A DNA stretch of 64,000 bases from Azospirillum agricola (GCF_017876095.1 NZ_JAGINM010000002.1:399427-463426); one strand, 5' to 3'; counted from the stretch's first letter, positions 56,329 to 64,000 are shown. Translations and numbers: made by a program. Notes: generated by a model not told the origin, from the sequence alone.

Positions 56329-57474
56329 ATGACCATCGACGCAGCAGAGTACCGAACGCCGGGCCAGCTTATCGAGGCGCTTCTGAAAGATCGAGGATGG
56401 ACAAAGCGCACTTTGGCCATTGTCTTAGATGTAGACGAATCGGGAATTACCCGTATTGTGTCTGACAAACAGTCAGTCAGTGCCACGATGGCGCTGTCTC
56501 TTGAAGAGGTATTCGGTGTACCTGCTGAGCGTTTTCTTGAGCTTCAGAAAGCTTATGACCTCGCCAAAGCGCGCATTGCTGCACGCCCTGACCCCGGTAG
56601 AAAAACACGCGCGCACCTCTTCGGAGGTTTGCCAGTGGCCGAGATGATTAAGCGTTGCTGGATTGAAGCTGATGACATTCGTGATGTGCCGATGGTCGAG
56701 AAATCTCTTGCCAAATTCTTTGGAGTAGATTCACCAGATCAAATTGAAATATTGCCTCATGCTGCCAAGAAGACAATCGTTGGTCCTGACGTAACTTCAA
56801 CTCAACTTGCTTGGCTATATCGAGTTCGCCGCATCGCAAGCGAGTTGATTGTAGCCCCCTATACAACTCAGGGCGCTCTAGAGGCGGTAAAAAGGCTTAG
56901 CGATCTACGTCGCCATCCAGAAGAATTGAGGAAAGTTCCTAGAATATTGAATGAGGCAGGAATTCGATTTGTTCTTGTTGAGACATTGCCATCGGCAAAG
57001 ATTGATGGGGTATGCTTCTGGCTGAACGAGCGCTCTCCGGTAATTGGTCTTTCTATCCGATATGATAGAATTGATAATTTCTGGTTTGTTCTCCGCCATG
57101 AACTTGAGCACGTAATACAAGGTCATGGAAAATCATCGCCCATATTGGACGCAGAACTTGAGGGGGAAAAGGCTGGGACAAGCTCAAATATACCAGAGGA
57201 AGAGCGGATTGCAAACGAAGCTGCCGCTAATTTTTGTGTTCCAAAGAAGATGATGGATGCTTTTATCGCAAGAAAGGCACCATTTTTTTCCGAAATAGAC
57301 CTTCTTGGTTTCTCAAGAACAATCAATGTCCACCCAGGTCTTGTTGCTGGGCAACTTCAGAGATTGACGGGCCGATATGACAGGTTCCGGAATCACTTGG
57401 TAAAAGTGCGAAGCTTCATTGCACCTAGCGCAATCGTAGATGGTTGGGGCGACGTTGCCCCAGTGGACCTTTAA
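56329..57474 (+). CDS. XRE helix-turn-helix / M78 (ImmA-IrrE) metallopeptidase fusion
   Basis: The product has 381 residues. The N-terminal HTH (about 10-75: GQLIEALLKDRGWTKRTLAIVLDV, then SGITRIVSDKQSVSATMALSLEEVF) resembles HigA/XRE antitoxins. The C-terminal half is an M78 peptidase with HELEH at 257-261 and a downstream NEAAANF (Glu297 as candidate third ligand). ImmA/IrrE-type enzymes cleave a repressor when triggered. The gene is AT-rich compared with its neighbours. It is followed after 22 bases by a partner of unknown function; together they look like a stress- or phage-responsive module. Confidence 0.85.
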   Translation: MTIDAAEYRTPGQLIEALLKDRGWTKRTLAIVLDVDESGITRIVSDKQSVSATMALSLEEVFGVPAERFLELQKAYDLAKARIAARPDPGRKTRAHLFGGLPVAEMIKRCWIEADDIRDVPMVEKSLAKFFGVDSPDQIEILPHAAKKTIVGPDVTSTQLAWLYRVRRIASELIVAPYTTQGALEAVKRLSDLRRHPEELRKVPRILNEAGIRFVLVETLPSAKIDGVCFWLNERSPVIGLSIRYDRIDNFWFVLRHELEHVIQGHGKSSPILDAELEGEKAGTSSNIPEEERIANEAAANFCVPKKMMDAFIARKAPFFSEIDLLGFSRTINVHPGLVAGQLQRLTGRYDRFRNHLVKVRSFIAPSAIVDGWGDVAPVDL

Positions 57475-57496
57475 TCAGCGACGAAGGAAGTTTGTC

Positions 57497-57976
57497 ATGA
57501 GTAAAAAGCGGGATATGCAGCGCTTAATACGAGCCTGGAAAGATGAATCTGGAGAGCAAGAAATTGATATGCAAAAAGTGGCGCAGTACGCGCTAAAGAA
57601 AGGCTGGCCTATGCCCCAGCCAAAATCTCCAGTTGAGCTATTGGCAAAGCAATTTGCCGATGCGGCGCGTGAAGAAATCGGCCGAGATCCCAAAACTGGG
57701 CGTCCATATCGAGTTTATCACGCAGTTCCCGTCCAAAGCGGTCAAATGACCTTCTATACTTGGTGGGATATTAATGAAGCCCCTCGCAAAGTTATGCACA
57801 AATCTCTCGTGAACAGACGAGAGCAAATGATTGGTGACGGGTTGCAGCTCACTTTGGACGCTTCCTATTGGAACAGTAAACATCCTGATGAAGAGCCGAT
57901 TGCATTGCCAATGGACCTATCCCTAGATATTGAATGGCGCCTGAATGCACCGGACGATAATGAGGATGCTGCCTAA
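57497..57976 (+). CDS. Hypothetical protein (159 aa), partner of the XRE-M78 gene
   Basis: The family is unknown to me, but proteins starting MSKKRDMQRLIRAWKD with DMQKVAQYALKKGWPMP and SLVNRREQMIGDGLQL recur, as I recall, beside XRE-M78 genes in mobile elements. The 159-residue soluble product has no clear enzyme motif. A GAAGGAAG ribosome binding site precedes the ATG at 57497. It could be toxin, effector or sensor of the module. The stop is immediately followed by a start-like ATG (57976) and the large palindrome. Confidence 0.72.
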   Translation: MSKKRDMQRLIRAWKDESGEQEIDMQKVAQYALKKGWPMPQPKSPVELLAKQFADAAREEIGRDPKTGRPYRVYHAVPVQSGQMTFYTWWDINEAPRKVMHKSLVNRREQMIGDGLQLTLDASYWNSKHPDEEPIALPMDLSLDIEWRLNAPDDNEDAA

Positions 57977-57981
57977 TGAGA

Positions 57982-58027
57982 CTGTCGCTTGAACAGGTGC
58001 GGTTAACTGCACCTGTTCAAGCGACAG
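57982..58027. repeat. 46-bp near-perfect palindrome at module/head-gene junction
   Basis: Two 19-base arms (57982-58000 and 58009-58027) are exactly complementary. The 8-base centre contains GTTAAC, itself a palindrome, so nearly the whole 46 bases are symmetric. It lies 6 bases past the partner stop and about 48 before the convergent head-completion gene. A bidirectional terminator is the simplest role, but no strong U-tract adjoins it. Confidence 0.9.
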
Positions 58028-58074
58028 CAGATTTGTTTGTTACCATTCCAATCCAAATGGTTTTGCCAACGATC

Positions 58075-58917
58075 TTATTTGCATTGCAGATCCCAGGCGA
58101 AGGGCGCCGCCCCCTGATAGAGCGCGGTCGCAGCCCCTACGGTGAAGGGCTGCCCCTCGAAGGTGATGATGTCCCCCAGCTTCGGCGCGTCGGTGCAGCC
58201 GGCGGCGGTCAGGCGATCCTGCATGACGATGATGCGCCGCGTGCCCGTGGCGACGGCGCCCGCAAAGGTGTCGTCATAGCCCGCCATCCCGGCCAGCACG
58301 GGGAAGTCGCGGGCGAAGCCCAGCACCAGGGGGAGCGCGGCGGCGGCTGGCGCCACCAGCGCCGGGGCGATGCCCACCGCGTCGAAGCGCCCGGATGCCG
58401 CCGTGGTCGTGGTGGTGACGGTGTGGACCGTGGTCCCGATGGTCACGCGGTCGCCCGGCCGGAGCTGGCCTTGCGCCAGGGTGCCGGCGATGCTGACCGA
58501 CCCCGCGCCGACCGGCGCCGCCGCCGCCAGCTTCCACCCGCTGCCCTTGGGAGGGTTCAGGGTGCCGCCGTCCCCGCTGTAGCTGCGGTACAGGATCGGC
58601 GCGCCCCACAGCACACCACAGCTCCACACCAGCCCGTGCGGATCGTCCTCGGGGTGGTAGGGCGTGCCGGTCACGGTGTAGGCCATGGCGCCCACCTGGA
58701 ACACGCCCCCGGTGGCGGGATCGGGCACGTCCGATGCCCGCACGTCGAAGGTGAGGCTGGCAAGGTAGACCGTCACCGGGCCGAACTTCACCGGCTTGCC
58801 GCCACCTTCCCGGATGACGCGGCAGGGGACGGGCGAACCGGCCGGCGGGGTGTAGGTCGCGGCCTCCCCGAAGGTCAGGAAGGCCGGGGCGACGGCGAAG
58901 CGGTCGAAGTCGATCAT
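58075..58917 (-). CDS. Phage head-completion/head-tail connector protein, two-domain fusion
   Basis: Residues 1-95 (FDRFAVAPAFLTFGEAATYT, GPVTVYLASLTFDVRASDV, HPEDDPHGLVWSC) resemble gpFII-like head-tail joining proteins. Residues 100-280 are a separate strand-rich domain (LRPGDRVTIGTTVHTVTTTT, KLGDIITFEGQPFTV) seen in other phage virion proteins. Whether both halves function is not visible. In a complete phage the tail genes would follow; here the next sequence is the palindrome and the accessory module. Confidence 0.75.
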   Translation of the reverse strand: MIDFDRFAVAPAFLTFGEAATYTPPAGSPVPCRVIREGGGKPVKFGPVTVYLASLTFDVRASDVPDPATGGVFQVGAMAYTVTGTPYHPEDDPHGLVWSCGVLWGAPILYRSYSGDGGTLNPPKGSGWKLAAAAPVGAGSVSIAGTLAQGQLRPGDRVTIGTTVHTVTTTTTAASGRFDAVGIAPALVAPAAAALPLVLGFARDFPVLAGMAGYDDTFAGAVATGTRRIIVMQDRLTAAGCTDAPKLGDIITFEGQPFTVGAATALYQGAAPFAWDLQCK

Positions 58918-59001
58918 GGGGCACCGGAGGGGAAGAGGAAGAGTCGCGGCCTTCCCCGGCCGGGGATCGGGCGGGCCGCGCGCCCCGCCAGTTCTGGCGG
59001 A

Positions 59002-59349
59002 TCAGGACGCGGCGACGGTGGACACGCCGTCCAGCCGCACCTTGACCGTCCCGGCCCCGTTGCCGGCGGCCTCGATGGCGGCCCCGATGGGATAGCGGCC
59101 AGCGCCGGGGGCGTCGCAGCGGTGGGCGGTCGCGTCCCAGGACACCCGGCCCCCGGCGGCGATCACCGCCGTCGAGAGCTTGGGCAGCTCGTAGACGCCC
59201 ACCGTGGCGACGGTCAGGGCCTCGCCCTCGGCCGCCGTCGTCGCGGCCACGCCGAACAGCGCGCCGACGATGACACCGCTCCCGCTGGTAACGCCCCCGG
59301 CCGGGGTCGTGACGGTGATCGAGGCGCCGTTCTGGATGAAGGTCTTCAT
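59002..59349 (-). CDS. DUF2190-like phage capsid-associated protein
   Basis: The 115-residue product MKTFIQNGASITVTTPAGGVTSG-type start with VGALFGVAATTAAEGEALTVATVGVYELPK is the pattern of DUF2190 proteins, found next to major capsid genes and thought to be capsid decoration or stabilising proteins. It lies between the gpW-like joiner and the head-completion gene. Confidence 0.82.
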   Translation of the reverse strand: MKTFIQNGASITVTTPAGGVTSGSGVIVGALFGVAATTAAEGEALTVATVGVYELPKLSTAVIAAGGRVSWDATAHRCDAPGAGRYPIGAAIEAAGNGAGTVKVRLDGVSTVAAS

Positions 59350-59353
59350 GGGT

Positions 59354-59569
59354 TCAGATCCCCTTGGAGGATGAAACGCGGATGAGGGAAACGCGCGGCG
59401 CGGTGCCGGCGGCGTCGATCTGGCGGTTGAGCGCGGCCAGGGCGGCGGCCATCTCGGAGTCGCTCTTGAACTCCGTCTCCTTGCCGCCGTAGACCACCCG
59501 CCGGGCGCCGCTGTAGCGGGCCGCCTGGAGCGCGTCCCGCCACGCGATGAGGTCGGCCAGCGCCGCCAT
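59354..59569 (-). CDS. gpW-like phage head-tail joining protein
   Basis: The 71-residue product (MAALADLIAWRDALQAARYSGARRV, then SEMAAALAALNRQID) matches small phage gpW-like connector proteins. Its ATG at 59569 lies 2 bases beyond the capsid stop at 59572. The longer frame upstream is an antisense-like shadow of the capsid gene. Confidence 0.8.
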   Translation of the reverse strand: MAALADLIAWRDALQAARYSGARRVVYGGKETEFKSDSEMAAALAALNRQIDAAGTAPRVSLIRVSSSKGI

Positions 59570-59571
59570 GG

Positions 59572-61413
59572 TCAGGCGTTGCCGGCGTTGGAGTGGGCGC
59601 CCCGGAAGTCGATCACGCCATAGCCGAAATCCAGCCCGGCGCGGACCTTGACCGACTGGCTGTCGAAGTCGGTTTCCGTCTTGATCTGCGGCCCCTCGGA
59701 CCCGGCCACGTAGCCATAGACCACGGTCGGGCACAGCCCCGGATCGGCCATGACGTACCAGCCGTTGCCGGTGATGTTGGCGTCCACCACCAGTTCCATC
59801 AGCCCGGCCCACGGGTTGGTGTCGCCCGCCTTGGTCGGGGTGATGCTCGCCAGGACTTGCCGCCCCTCCAGTTCCTTGTCCGGCCCGACCACGAGGAAGC
59901 GCGGCGCCAGATTGAGCGGGATGGCGTCCAGCGACTTCATCTTGCGCAGCGCCGCCACCGCCGCCCCGACGCTGGCAACGGTGATGGCGGCCCCGGCGGC
60001 GGCCTTGTTGCCGTGGTCGGCGTGGAACAGCGCCTTGCCGTCCGACAGGGCCGGGTTGCTGGTCAGCAGCCCGTAGACCAGCCGGTTTTCGTCGGCCGCC
60101 GTGCGGATGGCGATCATGCTGGAGAAGTCCGACAGCGCCGACAGGTCGTCGTTGATGAGCGCGCGGCGCCCCAGGATGATGCCGGTCGCGAACTCGGCCG
60201 CCGCCACCGTCTCCCGGTTCTCCGACATGGTGCCGTAATTCACCTCGCCCGACTCGGCGAGGTTCTTGAAGGCGGGGAAGTCGCCCACCCGCAGGAACTT
60301 GTGGGGCTTGAAGTCGGTGAAGCCGCGCCGGGCCGCCCACAGGCGATAGGTCGGGTTGGCGACGGCGTAGCGGGCCAGCAGGATCTTGTTGCCGGCGTCG
60401 GCCAGCAGGAGGGGGAAGTCGCCCGTGGTGTGCGCCCCGATGGCGCGTTCCATCAGCGCGTTCTGGTCGAAGCGGTTGAAGCGCTGGCCGCGCGCCACCG
60501 CCAGTTCCCCCACCATGTCGAGCGCCCGGTGTCCCATGAACTCCCGCGCCCGCCCCTCGGCTTTGACCAGGCCGGGAGCGAGCCGGGTGGCCAGCGCGTC
60601 CGACATGCTGCGGCGGATGGCGCTGGGGTCGGTGTGGTCGGTGCCGACCGTGATCGGCGCCGCGGTGGTGATAGTGACGCCGCCGCGGCGGGTCAGCTCG
60701 GCGAACGCCGCGGCGCGGGCGGCGTCGACCGTGGCGGCCCCGTCGATCTGGCCGTCGATCCACGCTTGATCCAGCCCGGCCACGCGGGCCATGGAGCGGA
60801 TCTCCGCATTCACCGCCGCGCGGCTGGTGTCGGCCGGGGCCGGGGTGGTGATGACTTGCGCCGGGGTGTCGGCCGGCGCCGCCGTCGGGGTCGTGGTCAT
60901 GCTGTCCTCTTTCGAACGAACGGTGGCGCCCGCATCGACGGGCACCGGGGTGAAGGAGAGTTCGTAGGGTTCCCAGGCGATGGCGCGGAAGACGCGCAGG
61001 CCGTCGCGGCGCCCGACCAGTTGCCACTTGGTGACGCGGTAGCCGAGCGAGACGCCGCGCACGATGCCGTCGCCGACGTCGGCCATCAGCTCGTCGGCCG
61101 CCGGCTTGCGGGAGAAGCGCACGGTGGCGACGATGCGCCCGCCGGCCGCCAGCGCCGCCGCGTCCACCACCCCCACCGCGTTGTCGGTGGTGGCGCGATG
61201 ATCCTTCAGCGCCGGCCCGCCGATGAAGCGCGCGAGGTCCGCACCCGCCGCGTCCAATTCCTCGATCCAGGCTTCCGCCGCGCCATCCGGGGCCGGGGCC
61301 TTGCGCACCGCCGGCGCCAGCCCGGACAGGGCGACCACATCGACCGTGCGGGCCTCGCGGTTGAGCGTGGCCGGGGTGGCGCCGCCAAGGGCGCGGGTCA
61401 GGGGGTCAGTCAT
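59572..61413 (-). CDS. Phage prohead protease/major capsid protein fusion
   Basis: The product has 613 residues. Residues 1-175 are an HK97-type prohead protease with candidate catalytic His72 (KDHRATTDNAVG) and Ser122 (RGVSLGYRV). A 60-110 residue Thr/Ala/Pro-rich linker leads to an HK97-fold capsid protein from about 290 (FMGHRALDMVGELAVARGQ) to the C-terminus (VRAGLDFGYGVIDFRGAH). This fused form is known in some prophages. It overlaps the portal gene by 8 bases. Confidence 0.88.
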   Translation of the reverse strand: MTDPLTRALGGATPATLNREARTVDVVALSGLAPAVRKAPAPDGAAEAWIEELDAAGADLARFIGGPALKDHRATTDNAVGVVDAAALAAGGRIVATVRFSRKPAADELMADVGDGIVRGVSLGYRVTKWQLVGRRDGLRVFRAIAWEPYELSFTPVPVDAGATVRSKEDSMTTTPTAAPADTPAQVITTPAPADTSRAAVNAEIRSMARVAGLDQAWIDGQIDGAATVDAARAAAFAELTRRGGVTITTAAPITVGTDHTDPSAIRRSMSDALATRLAPGLVKAEGRAREFMGHRALDMVGELAVARGQRFNRFDQNALMERAIGAHTTGDFPLLLADAGNKILLARYAVANPTYRLWAARRGFTDFKPHKFLRVGDFPAFKNLAESGEVNYGTMSENRETVAAAEFATGIILGRRALINDDLSALSDFSSMIAIRTAADENRLVYGLLTSNPALSDGKALFHADHGNKAAAGAAITVASVGAAVAALRKMKSLDAIPLNLAPRFLVVGPDKELEGRQVLASITPTKAGDTNPWAGLMELVVDANITGNGWYVMADPGLCPTVVYGYVAGSEGPQIKTETDFDSQSVKVRAGLDFGYGVIDFRGAHSNAGNA

Positions 61414-62863
61414 CGGATGCGCTCTCCGGATCGGTGGGGGTGGCGTCGGTCGGGGACGGGAGCGCGGGTGCCGACGTGGTGCCAATGGGCAGCCCCAGGC
61501 GCTTGGCGCGGGCGGCGTCGGCGGCAATCTCCGCGTCCACCTGTTCGGGGTCGTAGCCCAATCCTGTCACCACCTGCGCCCGGCTCTTGAAGCCGGCGTT
61601 GACCATCAGGATCTCGGCCTCGGCGTCCTTCTTCGGGTCCACCCACACCGGCTTCGGCGGCAGCCACTCGACGCGGTGGAACGCCGCCGGATCGGCCTCG
61701 TAGGCGCGGAAGTCGATCAGCCCGGACAGCACCGCCGTGCGGATGAAGCGGTCCCACACCGGCCGGCAGAGCCGGAACACGACGACGTTGTGCTGCCAGT
61801 GCTCCAGTCGCTTGCGGAACTCCACCAGCCCGGCCCGGATCGAGCTGTAGTTCACCCCCGACAGGTCGCCGGTCAGCAGCTCGTAGGGCACGCCCAGCCC
61901 GGCGGCGATCGCCTGAAGGTGGCTCTTGATGAAGGCGCCATAGTGCTGGCTCTCCTTCGGGTCGAAGAACTCCAGCGAGGTCCCCGGCTTCAGCGGCAGG
62001 ATGGTCCCCGGCTCCAGGCCGAAATCCAGAACTCCGCCGCTTGCGTCGCCCGGCAGTCCGCCCGCCGTGCCGTCCGGGTCCACCAGCGCCGCGCACAGCA
62101 GGTTCGCCAGCTTCGCCCGCACCAGGGCGGCGTCCTGAAGCTGGTCCACCTCGTGCACCGCCAGCAGCACCGGGGCCAGCCAGGACAGCCCGCGAAGCTG
62201 GCCGGGCTCCACCGGGTGGAACAGGTGGGCCATGTCCCGCGCCGGGATCGCCACCGGGTTCCACAGCTCCGCCAGCGGCGCCAGCGGATCGTCGGGCCGC
62301 GCCGGCAGGACGTGGAAGGCGACGCGGCGCCCGGCGCCATCGAACTCGATCCCGCCCCGGATGCGGTTGTCCACCAGCGCCGACAGGGTTTCGAGCGGCA
62401 CTTGCGCCGGGTGGATCGCCTGGAGCTGGAACGGCACCTCCAACCCCTCGTCCGGGCCGAAGGTCACGAAGCGGGCGAAGCTCTCCCCCGCCTCCACCAT
62501 CTGGCGGACCATGAGCGCCTGCATGGCGTAGAAGTCGCCGAAGCCGTCCACGTCGCAGTGGTCGGTCCACCGTGCCCACAGGGCGTGCAGGGTCTCGCGC
62601 GTCTTCGGGTCGGGATGCTGCGAGGACGGCTTGATGCCGGTGCCGACGATGTTCGTCACCAGGGCGTTGACCGCCGCCGTGACGTGGGCGTTGTTGCGGG
62701 CGAAGTAGGCGGCCCGGCGCTGGATCGTGCTCGCGGTCGCCAGGATGTCGGCGTTCAGGTTGCGCACGGTGCGGGCGTTGCCGAGACGCCCGCCGCCGGC
62801 CGCGTCGAGGGAGCGGCGCCCGGCGGTCATGGTGGAGAGAAGGCGGCGGACGGTCCCAAGCAT
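61406..62863 (-). CDS. Phage portal protein (lambda gpB family)
   Basis: The 485-residue product begins MLGTVRRLLSTMTAGRRSLD and carries lambda-type portal blocks: TIQRRAAYFARNNAHVTAAV, NLLCAALVDPDG, PGTSLEFFDPKESQHYGAFIK and TGDLSGVNYSSIRAGLVEFRKR. The portal is the dodecameric ring through which DNA enters the head. Its stop overlaps the start of the protease-capsid fusion by 8 bases. Confidence 0.93.
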   Translation of the reverse strand: MLGTVRRLLSTMTAGRRSLDAAGGGRLGNARTVRNLNADILATASTIQRRAAYFARNNAHVTAAVNALVTNIVGTGIKPSSQHPDPKTRETLHALWARWTDHCDVDGFGDFYAMQALMVRQMVEAGESFARFVTFGPDEGLEVPFQLQAIHPAQVPLETLSALVDNRIRGGIEFDGAGRRVAFHVLPARPDDPLAPLAELWNPVAIPARDMAHLFHPVEPGQLRGLSWLAPVLLAVHEVDQLQDAALVRAKLANLLCAALVDPDGTAGGLPGDASGGVLDFGLEPGTILPLKPGTSLEFFDPKESQHYGAFIKSHLQAIAAGLGVPYELLTGDLSGVNYSSIRAGLVEFRKRLEHWQHNVVVFRLCRPVWDRFIRTAVLSGLIDFRAYEADPAAFHRVEWLPPKPVWVDPKKDAEAEILMVNAGFKSRAQVVTGLGYDPEQVDAEIAADAARAKRLGLPIGTTSAPALPSPTDATPTDPESASDD

Positions 62864-62944
62864 CGGCGGTCCCCGGTGAAGTCGTGACCGCCAAAATACA
62901 GGACAGCAAGCCGCATTAGAAGAAATTGATCCTAAATAGGATTA

Positions 62945-64000
62945 TCAACCTCTTCCCAGATAGTTGGACCGAATCGGGCCGCGCGGTCGCGGCGATGCCG
63001 ACGGCGCCGCCCGCACCGGCCCGGCCGGAGCCGCCGCCTTCAAGGGCGCGTTCACCAGCCGGATGGCCTCGCGCTCCAGGTCCAGGCCCATGGCATAGAG
63101 ACCATGCAGCGCTGCCAGCGCGTAGACGAAGCAATCCAGCGCCTCGTTGCGCGCCTTGTCGGGCAGCCGCCATTCCCGCACCGGATGCCCCTTGGCGAAG
63201 CGCGTCACCACCCGTTCGGCCGTGAGCTGGGTGAACCACGGATCGGGAAGCGAAGCGTCGAAGCCGATGTAGCCGGGCGCCCCCGCCTCGCCGTTGCGAA
63301 GCCGGGCGTAGAGGATGCCCTTGCACTGGTCCACGCCCACGGTGAAGACGTTCGCCCCGCCCTTGCCCTTGCCGGCCCGCTTCGGCCAGATCGGCACGCC
63401 GGGGCCGCCGCGTCCCTTCACCGCCCAATAGCGCTCGCGGGCATGGGCGCGGCAGTAGGCGTAGACGGCGCTGGTGTGGTGCCCGCCGGAGTCGACGCAC
63501 ACCGCGCGCGGCACCAGATCGGGCACGGCGCGGGCGTGCGGGATCGGCGTGTGCAACAGGTCGTCCAGATCGGCCCACACCTGTTTGCCGCTGGGGTCGC
63601 CCCACAGGATGACGTGGCGGAAGACGGTGGACCGCTCGTCGGCGTGCCACGCGACGAACTGCACTTCCAGCCGGTCGTCCTGCACGTCCACGCCGACCGT
63701 CACCAGCAACGTGTCCGCCGGCAGCACGCCGCCATGGTCGATCCGCCGGCCGGGCAAGCCCTCGTCGCTCAGGCCCTCGCCATCCTCCACCCGCCACGTC
63801 TCGGCCAGCACCGTGTTGACGAACACCCGCAGCCGGGGCGGATCCTTGCGCACCTTGGCGTGCTGCGCGGCGATGGCGCCATAGCGCAGCCAGGGCGAAT
63901 ACAGGCCGGAAATCCAGTAGCCGGCCATGGTCGGATCCCCACCCTCGGCGGTCCCGCGCCATTCGCCGTTGCGGAGCTGTTCGGGCTTGTCGAAATCGTC
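62945..64000 (-). CDS. Phage terminase large subunit, C-terminal part (5' end off right edge)
   Basis: 351 visible residues of a lambda gpA-type terminase that packages DNA into the head. The visible part opens NGEWRGTAEGGDPTMAGYWI and is in frame to position 64000. The nuclease region holds VTVGVDVQDDRLEVQFVAW and VDSGGHHTSAVYAYCR; the ATPase is beyond the edge. The C-terminus is proline-rich and ends SNYLGRG. It lies 81 bases upstream of the portal gene. Confidence 0.9.
   Translation of the reverse strand, partial: DDFDKPEQLRNGEWRGTAEGGDPTMAGYWISGLYSPWLRYGAIAAQHAKVRKDPPRLRVFVNTVLAETWRVEDGEGLSDEGLPGRRIDHGGVLPADTLLVTVGVDVQDDRLEVQFVAWHADERSTVFRHVILWGDPSGKQVWADLDDLLHTPIPHARAVPDLVPRAVCVDSGGHHTSAVYAYCRAHARERYWAVKGRGGPGVPIWPKRAGKGKGGANVFTVGVDQCKGILYARLRNGEAGAPGYIGFDASLPDPWFTQLTAERVVTRFAKGHPVREWRLPDKARNEALDCFVYALAALHGLYAMGLDLEREAIRLVNAPLKAAAPAGPVRAAPSASPRPRGPIRSNYLGRG

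Larger units (their letters stand above)
55838..64000. mobile_element. Integrated phage-derived element at tRNA-Ser (right end outside window)
   Basis: The element begins directly after the tRNA-Ser 3' end and runs past the window. It carries an accessory module (56329-57976), AT-richer than the core genome, and a minus-strand set of phage head genes from terminase to head completion. No integrase, tail or lysis gene is in the visible part. The matching att repeat (the 3' part of the tRNA gene) should lie beyond 64000. It is either a tail-less prophage remnant or a capsid-forming satellite. Confidence 0.8.

Noticed and set aside
59593..61590. A 665-codon plus-strand frame opposite the protease-capsid gene
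   Set aside because: Shadow of the capsid gene. The minus-strand product carries phage motifs.

Overview
The window is GC-rich, densely coding chromosomal DNA from an alphaproteobacterium. The rpsF-rpsR-DUF2232-rplI block, the argS-SPOR-nagZ-scpA-scpB-tatABC cluster, a dimeric NADP isocitrate dehydrogenase and an alphaproteobacterial-type MutS N-terminus all fit. Together with the chemotaxis locus they suggest Rhodospirillales and most likely an Azospirillum-like organism. That genus call is an inference from gene content, not from a marker-gene comparison.

Layout. 1-363 is the start of recG, running off the left edge. 748-9819 is a chemotaxis locus: cheR, a triple-CheW protein, cheB, a stand-alone receiver and cheA on the minus strand, divergent from a methyl-accepting chemotaxis protein (MCP). 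The genes overlap by ATGA junctions and are probably translationally coupled. 10097-10683 holds two small genes. 10787-15283 (minus) is fatty-acid synthesis plus cell wall: fabD, fabG, acpP, fabF, mltG. 15548-16537 is a membrane acyltransferase. 16971-19249 (plus) is the ribosomal protein operon. cfa, icd and a small Rossmann protein follow, then glnD (minus) for nitrogen signalling. 25937-33746 carries small hypothetical genes, mutS, an inositol-monophosphatase-like gene coupled to a proline-rich exported protein, and hflX-hfq. 33841-37626 holds a HAD hydrolase with a repeat-expanded N-terminus, two tandem paralogues of a family I do not recognise, and a tyrosine-phosphatase-like gene. 37649-44613 is housekeeping: YitT, VOC, a PLP-dependent dehydratase, a MoxR-type ATPase, alaS and a GFA-family gene. 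44685-53653 (minus) is the dgt-argS-SPOR-nagZ-site-2 protease-scpA-scpB-tatA-tatB-tatC run. erpA, xth and a hypothetical gene lead to a tRNA-Ser(UGA) at 55748-55837.

The most interesting part begins directly after that tRNA. 55838-64000 is an integrated element that continues past the right edge. Its first 2.2 kb is AT-richer and carries a two-gene module: an XRE helix-turn-helix/M78 metallopeptidase and a 159-residue partner. The module is preceded by a promoter overlapping a dyad operator and followed by a near-perfect 46-bp palindrome. Beyond this, on the minus strand, is a set of phage head genes: terminase large subunit, lambda-type portal, protease-capsid fusion, a gpW-like joiner, a DUF2190-like protein and a head-completion fusion. 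No tail genes lie between the head genes and the tRNA. The element is therefore either a prophage that has lost its tail module or a capsid-forming, tail-stealing satellite. The sequence to the right of the window would decide.
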